NCBI GenBank assembly: GCA_964474655.1
Contig: CAYYTU010000024.1
Span: 1 to 42,140 of the forward strand
Origin: CAYYTU01 sp964474655
GTDB taxonomy: Bacteria > Chloroflexota > Anaerolineae > B4-G1
Length of the DNA: 42,140 nt
Direction of reading: 5' to 3'
Position numbers and translations under genes: made by a program. The notes under the pieces are model-generated. The model ran no database searches. It was not told where the DNA came from and was given only the letters and a program-made list of their open reading frames with translations. Below, piece after piece: positions 31,829-39,481 of this stretch. How positions within the stretch are numbered: the stretch's first letter is position 1; each line of letters begins with the position of its first letter.

Positions 31829-31832
31829 CCGC

Positions 31833-31887
31833 GGCCTGACGTGAATCTGAGAGGCTGGGTCAAGACCTCGCTGATCGACTACCCGGG
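31833..31887 (+). repeat. Duplicate of the nrdG start caused by a scaffold join
   Basis: The 55 bp before the N-run are identical to 31988-32042 after it and include the nrdG GTG at 31841. This is most simply an unmerged overlap of two contig ends. Confidence 0.85.
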
Positions 31888-31987
31888 NNNNNNNNNNNNN
31901 NNNNNNNNNNNNNNNNNNNNNNNNNNNNNNNNNNNNNNNNNNNNNNNNNNNNNNNNNNNNNNNNNNNNNNNNNNNNNNNNNNNNNNN
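31888..31987. other. Assembly gap (100 N)
   Basis: A run of exactly 100 N, the conventional placeholder length, between two copies of the same 55 bp. No real sequence is probably missing. Confidence 0.95.
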
Positions 31988-31995
31988 GGCCTGAC

Positions 31996-32694
31996 GTGAA
32001 TCTGAGAGGCTGGGTCAAGACCTCGCTGATCGACTACCCGGGGCACATCGCCACCGTGCTCTTCACCGGCGGCTGCAACTTCCGCTGCCCGATGTGCCAC
32101 AACGCCGAGCTGGTGCTCCGCCCGGCGAGCTTGCCAGCGGTGTCCGAGCAGGACGTGTGGGACTTCCTGGGGCGGCGCGAGGGGCTGATCGACGGTGTGG
32201 TGATCACCGGCGGCGAGCCGACGCTGCAGGACGACCTGCTGCCGTTTGTGCGCCGGGTGCGCGAGCACGGGCTGGACGTCAAGCTCGATACCAACGGCTA
32301 CCGTCCAGATGTGCTGGAAGCGTTGCTGGACGAACGGCTGGTGGACTTCGTGGCGATGGACGTCAAGGCGCCGCCGGAGACCTACGCCTTGCTGGCGGGA
32401 CGAAACCGGTTAGCATGGGAGCGCGTGGCGCGGAGCATCGACCTGCTCCGTGACGAGAGCGCGGCCTACGAGTTCCGCACCACGATGTTGCCGGGCCTGC
32501 TCGACGCCGACGACGTGGCGGACATCGCGCGGCGGCTTGAGGGCGCAACGCGGTACGTGCTCCAACAGTTCCGCCCGCAGGGCACGCTCGACCCGGACCT
32601 GGAGGACGTGACGCCGTATCCGCCAGCGCGTCTGGAAACGATGGCGGACCGGGCCCGTCGCTGGGTGGCGCAGGTGGAGGTGCGCGGGATTTGA
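31996..32694 (+). CDS. nrdG: Anaerobic ribonucleotide reductase activating protein NrdG
   Basis: The 232-residue radical SAM enzyme generates the glycyl radical on class III reductase. It begins VNLRGWVKTSLIDYPG, and the cluster motif is CNFRCPMC (C-x3-C-x2-C) near residues 30-37. GVVITGGEPTLQ and LDTNGYRPDVL are the SAM-binding GGE and following strands. This long form is the NrdG2/PflA-like type. The start is a GTG, 12 bp after the glycyl-radical ORF in the uninterrupted copy (31841). nrdJ follows after 52 bp, in which GATTGCAGATTGCGGATTACGG is an imperfect tandem repeat. Confidence 0.95.
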   Translation: MNLRGWVKTSLIDYPGHIATVLFTGGCNFRCPMCHNAELVLRPASLPAVSEQDVWDFLGRREGLIDGVVITGGEPTLQDDLLPFVRRVREHGLDVKLDTNGYRPDVLEALLDERLVDFVAMDVKAPPETYALLAGRNRLAWERVARSIDLLRDESAAYEFRTTMLPGLLDADDVADIARRLEGATRYVLQQFRPQGTLDPDLEDVTPYPPARLETMADRARRWVAQVEVRGI

Positions 32695-32746
32695 ATTCGA
32701 GATTGCAGATTGCGGATTACGGATTTAACTTACGACTGGAGAGGGT

Positions 32747-35185
32747 ATGCCGAAAGAGGAATCGACGGAACACGAGACATTGAACCAGGACGCATCGGTG
32801 GAGGAGCGTATGTCGGAGAACGCGCTGGCGGTGTTTCGCCGGCGTTATGTGCGCAAGGGGGCAGACGGCGAGCCGGAGGAGACCGTCGAGGGGGTGTTTC
32901 GCCGCGTGGCACACTACGTCGCCGCCGTCGAGGACGATCTGGGCGGCGACGCCGAGGCGGTAGAGGCCAACTTCTTCGATCTGCTGACGCGCCTGCGCTT
33001 TTTGCCGAACTCCCCGACGTTCACCGGGGCCGGGACGCCACTTTCCCAGCTGGCGGCCTGCTTTGTGCTCCCCATCTCCGACGATATGGGCCGCGTGGGC
33101 GATGGCATCTTCGAGACGTTGCGGGATATGGCCCTGATCCAGCAGACCGGCGGCGGGACCGGCTTCTCCTTCTCCCGCCTGCGACCCAAGGGCGCTCGCG
33201 TCCAATCCAGCGGTGGCGAGGCCACCGGACCGGTCGGTTTCATGCAGGTCTACGACACCGCCTCGGACATCGTCAGCCAGGGCGGGGCCAGAAGGGGCGC
33301 GAATATGGCCGTGCTGCGCGTCGATCATCCCGACATCGAGGAGTTTATCACCTGCAAGAGCGAAGAGGGCGCCATCAGCAACTTTAACATCTCGGTGGGC
33401 GTCACCGACGACTTTATGCACGTCGTTGAGGAGGACGGCGCCATTGACCTGATTAACCCACAGGATAACGAGGTATGGGATACAGTACTTGCCCGGGAGA
33501 TCTTTGACAAGATTGTCGTCGGGGCGCACCGCAACGGCGAACCGGGGATGCTCTTCCTTGATACCGCCAATCGGGACAACCCTACGCCGCACCTGGGCGA
33601 TTATGAGGCGTGCAATCCATGTGGAGAGCAATTCCTGCTCCCCTACGAGAACTGCTGTCTGGGCTCGATCAATTTGGCGCGGCACGTCACCCGCGACGGC
33701 GAGGACGCGACCATAGACTGGGAGATGCTGGCCGAGACGGTCGAGCGATCCGTCCGCTTCCTCGACGACGTGATCGAAGCCAACGGCTACGTCCCGGCGG
33801 TGCCGGAGCTCGAGGAGGCAGCTCAGCGCACGCGGCGGGTTGGGCTGGGGATTATGGGGTTGGGCGATGTCCTGTACCATCTGCGGGTGCGTTACGGCAG
33901 CGAGGCGGGCCAGGAGCTGGCGGCCCAGGTGATGGCGTTCATCCGCTACCACGCCATGCGCACCAGTATCGCGTTGGCTGAAGAACGTGGGCCGTTCCCG
34001 GCCATCAAGGGCAGTATCTACGACCCCGATGACTTGCAATGGACGCCGCCGGAGCCGCTGGAACCGTACGCGCGATTGAAGACGTGGGGACGCCCGACGT
34101 TGGATTGGGATGCTATCGCCGAGGGGATTCGGGCGCACGGTGTCCGCAACGCGACCCAGACCACGGTGGCGCCGACGGGCACGCGCTCCACGGTCGCGGG
34201 CTGCGAGGGTTACGGCTGCGAGCCGGTCTTTGCGCTGGCCTACGTGCGCCATATGAACGACGACGGCGAGGACGTGGAACTGCGCTACGCCAGCCCGCTC
34301 TTCCAGCAGGCGCTGGAGGAGGCCGGCCTGGACAAGGAGACACGCGAGCGCATCATCGAGCAAGTGGCGGAGACGGGCAGCTGTCAGGACGTGGCGGAGG
34401 TCCCGAAGCCGATCCGCGAGGTCTTCGTGGTGGCGCAGGACGTCCCGGCCGAGGAGCACGTGCGGATGCAAGCCGCGCTGCAGGCGTTTGTCGACGCCAG
34501 CATCAGCAAGACGATCAACTTCCCCGCCGACGCCGAGCCCGACGACGTGGCGCACGCCTTCCGGCTGGCCTGGGAGCTAGGCTGCAAAGGGCTCACGGTC
34601 TATGTCACCGGATCGCGGGAGAAGGTGGTGCTGGAGACGGAGGAGACGCGCAAGCGGGCGGCCCGCACGCGCAGCACCCGGCCGCTGACGGACAAAGTCC
34701 GCCCGCGCCCACACCGCCTGGAGGGGAAGACCTACCGGCTGAAGACGCCGCTGGGCACGGCCTATACCACCGTCAACGTCAACGGCGACGGCGAGCCGTT
34801 CGAGGTCTTCCTGAACGTGGGCAAGGCTGGCTCCGACACGGCGGCGGTGGCGGAGGCCATTGGGCGGCTGATCTCGCTCATCTTGCGCATCCCCTCGCCG
34901 CTTTCGGCCACCAGGCGGCTCAAGCAGGTGGTGCGCCAGCTGAAGGGCATCGGCGGCGGGCGCCCGCTGGGCTTCGGGCGCGACCGCGTGCGCAGCCTGC
35001 CGGACGGCGTGGCACAGGTGCTGGCCGAGCACCTCGGTTTGGCCAAGGCGCAAGGCGAAGCGGACGGCAGTGAGCAGCTGCCGCTCTTTCCAGAAGGCGA
35101 CCTTTGCCCGGAGTGTGGTCAAGCATCGCTAATCTACGAGGAAGGGTGCCGCCACTGCTACACCTGCGGCTTCAGTGAGTGCTGA
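32747..35185 (+). CDS. nrdJ: Adenosylcobalamin-dependent (class II) ribonucleotide reductase
   Basis: The 812-residue enzyme reduces ribonucleotides with coenzyme B12 and needs no activase. Core blocks are LRFLPNSPTFTGAGTPLSQLAACFVLP (first active-site cysteine), QQTGGGTGFSFSRLRPKG, GGARRGANMAVLRVDHPDI, CNPCGEQFLLPYENCCLGSINLA (catalytic N-x-C-x-E) and APTGTRSTVAGCEGYGCEP. The C-terminus has a TSCPD-type region (VNVNGDGEPFEVFLNVGKAGSD) and a cysteine-rich tail CPECG...CRHCYTCGFSEC that should shuttle electrons from thioredoxin, encoded at 39048-39371. It lies downstream of nrdG on the same strand. No NrdR box was found before it. Confidence 0.95.
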   Translation: MPKEESTEHETLNQDASVEERMSENALAVFRRRYVRKGADGEPEETVEGVFRRVAHYVAAVEDDLGGDAEAVEANFFDLLTRLRFLPNSPTFTGAGTPLSQLAACFVLPISDDMGRVGDGIFETLRDMALIQQTGGGTGFSFSRLRPKGARVQSSGGEATGPVGFMQVYDTASDIVSQGGARRGANMAVLRVDHPDIEEFITCKSEEGAISNFNISVGVTDDFMHVVEEDGAIDLINPQDNEVWDTVLAREIFDKIVVGAHRNGEPGMLFLDTANRDNPTPHLGDYEACNPCGEQFLLPYENCCLGSINLARHVTRDGEDATIDWEMLAETVERSVRFLDDVIEANGYVPAVPELEEAAQRTRRVGLGIMGLGDVLYHLRVRYGSEAGQELAAQVMAFIRYHAMRTSIALAEERGPFPAIKGSIYDPDDLQWTPPEPLEPYARLKTWGRPTLDWDAIAEGIRAHGVRNATQTTVAPTGTRSTVAGCEGYGCEPVFALAYVRHMNDDGEDVELRYASPLFQQALEEAGLDKETRERIIEQVAETGSCQDVAEVPKPIREVFVVAQDVPAEEHVRMQAALQAFVDASISKTINFPADAEPDDVAHAFRLAWELGCKGLTVYVTGSREKVVLETEETRKRAARTRSTRPLTDKVRPRPHRLEGKTYRLKTPLGTAYTTVNVNGDGEPFEVFLNVGKAGSDTAAVAEAIGRLISLILRIPSPLSATRRLKQVVRQLKGIGGGRPLGFGRDRVRSLPDGVAQVLAEHLGLAKAQGEADGSEQLPLFPEGDLCPECGQASLIYEEGCRHCYTCGFSEC

Positions 35186-35208
35186 GTGCCGCTTTTGAAA
35201 GGCTCACT

Positions 35209-36210
35209 ATGAAAGCATTGCTGGGCGTTATTTTAGCGCTGATCGTCGGGTTTGTGCCGATGATCATCTACGCGCTCATTCTGTGGTGGTTCGACCGCTA
35301 TGAAAGGGAGCCGCTGGGCCTGCTGGTCGCAGCCTTCCTGTGGGGAGCGATCCCAGCCATCATCTTCTCCTTGATCGCCGAGCTTATGCTCGACGTTCCT
35401 ATCTCCTGGTTCGTCAACCCGGCGACGGCCACCTTTGTGGGATCTGCAGTCGTCGCTCCAGTGGTGGAGGAAGCCTTCAAGGGCACCGCGCTGTTGCTGC
35501 TCTTGCTCTTCCACTACCACGAGATCGACAGCGTCCTTGATGGCATCGTCTACGGCGGGCTGGTGGGGTTCGGCTTTGCGGCTGTGGAGAATGTTCTCTA
35601 CTTCGGATCAGCGCTGATGGAGACCGGTCTGAGTGGATTTCTGTTTCTGGCGCTGTTCCGCGCGTTCCTCTTCGGGCTGAATCACGCGCTGTTCAGCGGG
35701 TTCGTCGGTCTGGGGATGGCCCTGGCGCGTACTGCGAAGGATTGGTCAGTAAAGCTCGGCGCGCCGCTGATAGGTCTGCTGGCGGGCATCACGGCGCACA
35801 CCATCCATAATGCCAGCGTGACGCTGGGCGCTGAGTGGGGATGGCCCTGTCTGTTCACCCTGGTGTCGGACTGGGGCGGGGTGCTGATTCTGTTCGCCGT
35901 CGTCATCTGGACCGGGATGCGGGAGCGGCGCTGGATCGAGCGCTACCTTGCTGAAGAGGTCGAGCAAGGGACGCTCAGCCGGGAGGACTACGAGACGGTC
36001 TCGTCTCATATCGGGCGGTTGACCACGCGAGCGGAGGCGTTGCTCAGCGGCGATCTCGAACGCTGGTGGCAGCTCGGGCGCTACTATCGGTTGGCGACGA
36101 AGCTGGCCTTCAACAAGCGGCGTCTATCGAAGTTCCCCGGCGACGGCACTACGGAGAAGCAAGTGGAGAGGCTACGGACACAGGTCGAAGAGATGGGGGG
36201 CAAAACGTAA
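35209..36210 (+). CDS. PrsW-family intramembrane metalloprotease
   Basis: The roughly 333-residue protein has about eight hydrophobic segments. WWFDRYEREPLGLL, VVEEAFKG (the EExxK motif) and FGFAAVENVLY (conserved E-N) are signatures of PrsW, which in Bacillus cleaves the anti-sigma factor RsiW. LNHALFSGFVGLG and ITAHTIHNA supply the conserved histidines. A charged cytoplasmic tail follows (WIERYLAEEVEQGTLSREDYETVSS). The ATG at 35209 is chosen; an earlier GTG at 35179 adds ten residues that do not fit. No sigma/anti-sigma pair is nearby, so the substrate is unknown. Confidence 0.9.
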   Translation: MKALLGVILALIVGFVPMIIYALILWWFDRYEREPLGLLVAAFLWGAIPAIIFSLIAELMLDVPISWFVNPATATFVGSAVVAPVVEEAFKGTALLLLLLFHYHEIDSVLDGIVYGGLVGFGFAAVENVLYFGSALMETGLSGFLFLALFRAFLFGLNHALFSGFVGLGMALARTAKDWSVKLGAPLIGLLAGITAHTIHNASVTLGAEWGWPCLFTLVSDWGGVLILFAVVIWTGMRERRWIERYLAEEVEQGTLSREDYETVSSHIGRLTTRAEALLSGDLERWWQLGRYYRLATKLAFNKRRLSKFPGDGTTEKQVERLRTQVEEMGGKT

Positions 36211-36219
36211 AGAAACAGA

Positions 36220-36315
36220 CGGGAGTGGATGGGAGTCGAACCCACCGCGGCTTGCGCTGTGCAACCCGCCACCGATTTTGAAGACCGGGGGAGCCACCGG
36301 GCCCCAACCACCCCC
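36220..36315 (-). tRNA. selC: tRNA-Sec (anticodon TCA), selenocysteine
   Basis: Read on the minus strand, the 96-base gene has an 8-bp acceptor stem (36308-36315 with 36221-36228), a 6-bp D stem with a 4-base CGGT loop (GGGGCC/GGCTCC), an anticodon loop CTTCAAA with TCA, a long variable arm and a 5-bp T stem with TTCGACT. The discriminator is G73 (36220) and CCA is not encoded. The 8+5 acceptor/T geometry and 6-bp D stem are specific for bacterial tRNA-Sec. It implies that the organism makes selenoproteins; selA, selB and selD are not in the window. Confidence 0.93.
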
Positions 36316-36333
36316 GCGTATGAGGCGTAAGTA

Positions 36334-36362
36334 AGGATAGCGCGATTTGGACGATTAGTCAA
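36334..36362 (-). promoter_or_regulatory. Promoter of tRNA-Sec
   Basis: On the minus strand TTGACT (36362-36357), a 17-bp spacer and TATCCT (36339-36334) lie 19 bp before the tRNA 5' end. Confidence 0.6.
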
Positions 36363-36435
36363 GCCGTGGAATTTCGAAGCAGGTCGTCTAGCGACAACGC
36401 TCTCAATACCGCAGAGCGTGCTTAGGCGTGAACAA

Positions 36436-36513
36436 GGCAAACGAAGCTGGGGTTGATACGCGCCTGCAGGCAATCTAATGCGTCCAGGCTACCCTAGAAT
36501 TGCTTCGTTTGCC
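36436..36513. repeat. Full copy B of a 12-bp-TIR repeat family
   Basis: The 78-bp element has the same ends as copy A: GGCAAACGAAGC (36436-36447) and GCTTCGTTTGCC (36502-36513). It lacks about 11 internal bases of copy A. Similarity continues leftward to about 36370, where ACGCTCT and AGAGCGT can pair. It lies between the tRNA-Sec and NYN promoters; 36316-36629 holds no protein gene. Confidence 0.7.
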
Positions 36514-36528
36514 CGCCGTCGCAGCCCC

Positions 36529-36557
36529 TTGGCTGATTCGTCAAGCTGTGCTACACT
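36529..36557 (+). promoter_or_regulatory. Probable promoter of the NYN-domain gene
   Basis: TTGGCT (36529-36534), a 17-bp spacer and TACACT (36552-36557), 73 bp before the ATG. Confidence 0.45.
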
Positions 36558-36572
36558 ACGTCTTGTCGTTTG

Positions 36573-36617
36573 GCCATTCATCATTCGCCATTCGCTATTC
36601 GCTATTCATCATTCAAT
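36573..36617. repeat. Short degenerate tandem repeat
   Basis: CATTCATCATTCGCCATTCG, then further CTATTCG and CATTC units, form a degenerate array just before the NYN-domain gene. It is probably simple-sequence slippage. Confidence 0.5.
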
Positions 36618-36629
36618 TGGCTTGATCCG

Positions 36630-37094
36630 ATGCCCGTCTTGATCGATGGACACAACTTGATAGGTCGCTTGCCTGGCGTTCGCCTGGACGATCCCGACGA
36701 CGAGGCCAAGCTGGTCTCACGGCTGCAGGCCTACGCCGCCCGCACCGGCAAGCGCGTCACCGTCGTCTTCGACCGCGGGATGCCGGGCGGACACTCGGCG
36801 CTTTCCAGCAGTCGGGTCGAGGTCGTCTTCGCTCCTACCGGGCAGAACGCCGATGGCATCTTGCGCGAGCGCATCGCTCGCTCCCGCAACCCCCGCGGCC
36901 TGATCGTCGTGACGTCCGATCATGAAGTCATCAAAGCAGCCGAGAAGCACGGCGCGCGGGTCGTGCGCTCGGGCGATTTCGTCGCTCGCCTCCAGAATAC
37001 GCGCATCCGCAAGCGAGGGGTCAAACAGCGGGGGGGCTTGTCGGAGGAGGAAGTCGAGGCCTGGATGGAGCTATTTGATATGGAGGACGGATAG
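36630..37094 (+). CDS. NYN-domain ribonuclease-like protein (YacP/Rae1 family)
   Basis: From the ATG at 36630 the product has 154 residues. It starts MPVLIDGHNLIG, with the first acidic/Asn motif of NYN (PIN-like) nucleases, and continues with VTVVFDRGM, ADGILRERIARSRNP and LIVVTSDHEVIKAAEKHGA, which supply the other acidic residues. Bacterial relatives such as Rae1 cut mRNA on ribosomes; the role of this one is not shown. A frame extending upstream through the tandem repeat (from 36570) is not supported. It has its own promoter and a clear terminator. Confidence 0.88.
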   Translation: MPVLIDGHNLIGRLPGVRLDDPDDEAKLVSRLQAYAARTGKRVTVVFDRGMPGGHSALSSSRVEVVFAPTGQNADGILRERIARSRNPRGLIVVTSDHEVIKAAEKHGARVVRSGDFVARLQNTRIRKRGVKQRGGLSEEEVEAWMELFDMEDG

Positions 37095-37123
37095 CGGTGT
37101 ACGGTTGCGTGGCGATTGGAGCA

Positions 37124-37158
37124 GAGAGGCAGGGATAAACTCCCGGCCTCTCTTTTTT
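37124..37158 (+). terminator. Rho-independent terminator after the NYN-domain gene
   Basis: GAGAGGC (37124-37130) pairs with GCCTCTC (37146-37152), an inner GGG/CCC stem extends it, and six T follow. It also lies just past the trpB2 stop on the other strand. Confidence 0.85.
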
Positions 37159-37166
37159 GATGGGAG

Positions 37167-38534
37167 TTAGTCGTCGCAGGCCGGGACATCCGGCAGCTTA
37201 TCCATCGCAGATTCGATGGCAGCTTGCGGATGCTCGTAATCCTCAAGCTCGCCAGCGAAGTAGCTATCGTAGGCCGCCATATCGAAGTGCCCGTGACCGC
37301 TGAAGTTGAACAGGATCACGCGCTCCTCGCCGGCCTCCTTCGCCTCCAACGCCTCTTTGATCGCGGCGGCGATGGCGTGCGCCGTCTCCGGCGCGGGGAT
37401 GATGCCCTCGTTCTCGGCGAACGCGACCGCTGCATCGAAGGCCTCGAGCTGCGGGTAGGCGAGAGGAGTGATATAGCCTTCACGATGGACAGCCGAGATC
37501 AGCGGCGCCATGCCGTGGTAGCGCAAACCGCCGGCGTGGATGCCGGCCGGCACAAACGTATGCCCGACCGTGTCCATCTTGGCGATGGGCGCCATATGGG
37601 CCGTGTCGCCGTAGTCGTAGGCGTAAGCGCCCTTGGTCATCGTCGGGCAGGCGGTCGACTCGGCCGCCACGAAGCGCGCTTCCTTGCCGTTGGTCAGCTG
37701 CTCCCGCAGGAAGGGGAAAGCCAGCCCGGCGTAGTTGCTCCCACCGCCCACGCAGCCCAGCACGACATCGGGGTACTCGCCCGCTATCTCCATCTGCTTC
37801 AGGGCCTCCTCGCCGATGACAGTCTGGTGCAGCAGGACGTGGTTGAGCACGCTGCCCAGCGCGTACTTGGCCTCGTCGTCGGTCGCCGCCACCTCGACGG
37901 CCTCGCTGATCGCCATCCCCAGGCTGCCCAGGCAGTCGGGGTCCTCCTCCAGGATGGCGCATCCAGATCGCGTCTCTTCACTGGGGCTGGGCGTCACGTC
38001 TGCCCCCCATGTCTGCATCATCACTCGACGATAGGGCTTTTGATGGTAGCTGACCTTCACCATGTAGACCTTGCATGCCATATCGAACAGGTTGCAGGCG
38101 AAGGAGAGCGAGCTGCCCCACTGCCCGGCGCCGGTCTCGGTGGCAAGCCGCTTCACCCCGGCTTCCTTGCTGTAGAAGGCCTGAGCCACGGCAGTGTTGG
38201 GCTTGTGGCTCCCGGGCGGGCTGGCACCCTCGTACTTGTAGTAGATGTGCGCCGGCGTGTCCAGCGCTTCCTCCAGGCGGCGTGCCCGGAAGAGCGGCGT
38301 CGGCCGCCACAGTCGGTAGACGTCCCGCACCGGCTCTGGGATCTCCACGTAGCGCTCTTTTGTCTCCTCTTGCTCGATCAGGGCATCACAGAAGAGCGGT
38401 GGAGGGAGATTGGTCGGCTCTTTCGTCTGCGGATGGAGCAGCGGTGGCACGGGGAACGAGATGTCCGCCACGAGATTGTACCACGCTTTGGGGAGTTGCT
38501 CTTCGTCGAGTAGGAACTTGGTCTGCTTGCTCAT
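37167..38534 (-). CDS. trpB: Tryptophan synthase beta chain, TrpB2 type
   Basis: The 455-residue PLP enzyme joins indole and serine to tryptophan. The N-terminal extension (AWYNLVADISFPVPPLLHP) and WRPTPLFRARRLEEAL are typical of the TrpB2 subgroup, which is often not paired with TrpA. The PLP lysine is in GASPPGSHKPNTA; ETGAGQWGSSLSFAC and GCVGGGSNYAG form the substrate and phosphate loops. The ATG at 38534 has AGGAGG (38546-38541) 6 bases upstream; the frame extends to 38711 through the leader but that part is not translated. A T-box leader controls it by tRNA charging. No trpA is adjacent. Confidence 0.95.
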   Translation of the reverse strand: MSKQTKFLLDEEQLPKAWYNLVADISFPVPPLLHPQTKEPTNLPPPLFCDALIEQEETKERYVEIPEPVRDVYRLWRPTPLFRARRLEEALDTPAHIYYKYEGASPPGSHKPNTAVAQAFYSKEAGVKRLATETGAGQWGSSLSFACNLFDMACKVYMVKVSYHQKPYRRVMMQTWGADVTPSPSEETRSGCAILEEDPDCLGSLGMAISEAVEVAATDDEAKYALGSVLNHVLLHQTVIGEEALKQMEIAGEYPDVVLGCVGGGSNYAGLAFPFLREQLTNGKEARFVAAESTACPTMTKGAYAYDYGDTAHMAPIAKMDTVGHTFVPAGIHAGGLRYHGMAPLISAVHREGYITPLAYPQLEAFDAAVAFAENEGIIPAPETAHAIAAAIKEALEAKEAGEERVILFNFSGHGHFDMAAYDSYFAGELEDYEHPQAAIESAMDKLPDVPACDD

Positions 38535-38631
38535 GCTTAACCTCCTGAGTGATTCCTCATAATGATTTCTAGCCGCCAGAACCTTTCCGGCGTGCGCTTG
38601 AGACTGAATCGAATCGTCTGAGGGGAGAACG

Positions 38632-38665
38632 AAAAAAACGCCCGCCCCCGGCAGGGGCGAGCGTC
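38632..38665 (-). terminator. T-box terminator of trpB2
   Basis: On the minus strand CGCTCGCCCC and GGGGCGGGCG form a 10-bp stem followed by seven T. It is the off-state of the T-box leader, about 98 bp before the gene. Confidence 0.85.
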
Positions 38666-39011
38666 TGGTTCCGGACACCCGTGGTGCCACCCTGGTTAGG
38701 CCGCTTTTCACGTTGTATTTCTCATTCTAAAGCCTAGAAAGAGAAAACGCGCCGGTGACGGCGCGTGATTGGTGAAAAGCCAGCCTCACTCGTTGCAGGT
38801 ACAGCCCTCAAGTGCTGCTGGGGCGATACCCTCGGCCAATATAACGGCGGCGTCTCCGGCCCGACCTACTATCTTGAAAATTTCGGCGGGCGACTCCCGG
38901 GCCCATTCAACATCCCTGCCGGTATCGGGCTTACAGCCTATGACCCGACTCTCTGGACCTAGCTGTGATGTTTACTCTTCCCGTTCGCAGTCTTTAGGAT
39001 CTCAAGTTGTG
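38632..39011 (-). promoter_or_regulatory. T-box riboswitch leader of trpB2
   Basis: Transcript of about 380 bases from the promoter at 39018-39046. The T-box sequence AGGGTGGCACCACGG lies at 38695-38681 and contains TGGC, which would pair with a G-C-C-A tRNA end; bacterial tRNA-Trp has G73. A stem-I-like fold lies at about 38890-38970, with GGTCC and GGGCC at its base and a candidate TGG specifier at 38905-38903. An extra hairpin CGCGCCG-tca-CCGGCGCG followed by TTTT lies near 38745-38768. The T-box is certain; the specifier position is tentative. Confidence 0.85.
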
Positions 39012-39017
39012 CTCAAC

Positions 39018-39046
39018 ACTATACCACATTGACGCAGATGCGTCAA
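39018..39046 (-). promoter_or_regulatory. Promoter of trpB2 overlapping a perfect palindrome
   Basis: On the minus strand TTGACG (39046-39041), a 17-bp spacer and TATAGT (39023-39018). The -35 is one arm of TTGACGCAGATGCGTCAA (39029-39046), an exact 18-bp inverted repeat directly after the thioredoxin stop. Confidence 0.75.
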
Positions 39047-39047
39047 G

Positions 39048-39371
39048 CTAGAGATGGGGGGAGATCTCCTCCATCATCGCCTCTTTGGGGCGGAAGCCCA
39101 CGATGCGAGTAGCTTCTTCACCGTCCTTGAACAAGATTAACGTGGGAATGCCTCGAATACCGTAATTCCCTGGTGTCTTGGGGTTGCTGTCCACGTCCAT
39201 CTTGGCGACCTTCATCTGGTCGTTGTATTCGGCGGCGATTTCTTCGACCACCGGAGCCACCATCTTGCAAGGCCCGCACCAGTCGGCCCAGAAATCCACC
39301 AGCGTCGGCTGATCTGTGTTCAACACTTCACTTTCAAATGTCGCGTCGGTTACCTCTAGCAGGTCTGCCAT
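39048..39371 (-). CDS. trxA: Thioredoxin
   Basis: The 107-residue redox protein has the active site WADWCGPCK with CGPC near residues 31-34, the cis-proline loop RGIPTLILF and a normal C-terminus. It reduces disulfides, including those of ribonucleotide reductases such as NrdJ in this window (inference). AGGGAGG precedes the ATG. It has its own promoter, divergent from the protease gene. The trpB2 promoter lies at its 3' end. Confidence 0.97.
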   Translation of the reverse strand: MADLLEVTDATFESEVLNTDQPTLVDFWADWCGPCKMVAPVVEEIAAEYNDQMKVAKMDVDSNPKTPGNYGIRGIPTLILFKDGEEATRIVGFRPKEAMMEEISPHL

Positions 39372-39425
39372 TGATCCTCCCTGATTCTATGTCTTTCATC
39401 GGCACGATAATCTTGACAGCCAAAA

Positions 39426-39454
39426 ATTATCCTATGAGCAGCTGCTTTTGTCAA
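39426..39454 (-). promoter_or_regulatory. Promoter of trxA
   Basis: On the minus strand TTGACA (39454-39449), a 17-bp spacer and GATAAT (39431-39426), 55 bp before the ATG. Its -35 overlaps the -35 of the divergent protease promoter. Confidence 0.7.
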
Positions 39455-39474
39455 GCGTTGCTTTCTGCTATAAT
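39448..39474 (+). promoter_or_regulatory. Promoter of the subtilisin-like protease gene
   Basis: A consensus TATAAT (39469-39474) with TTGTCA (39448-39453) 15 bp upstream. Transcription would begin at about 39481, right at the GTG at 39482. Confidence 0.5.
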
Positions 39475-39481
39475 CCAGCCC

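Noticed and set aside
32717..34555. 612-codon open frame antisense to nrdJ
   Set aside because: Same reason: shadow of nrdJ with His/Arg/Gln-rich content.
38534..38711. N-terminal extension of TrpB2
   Set aside because: The frame continues upstream into the T-box terminator; the ATG at 38534 has an ideal ribosome site and matches the family start.
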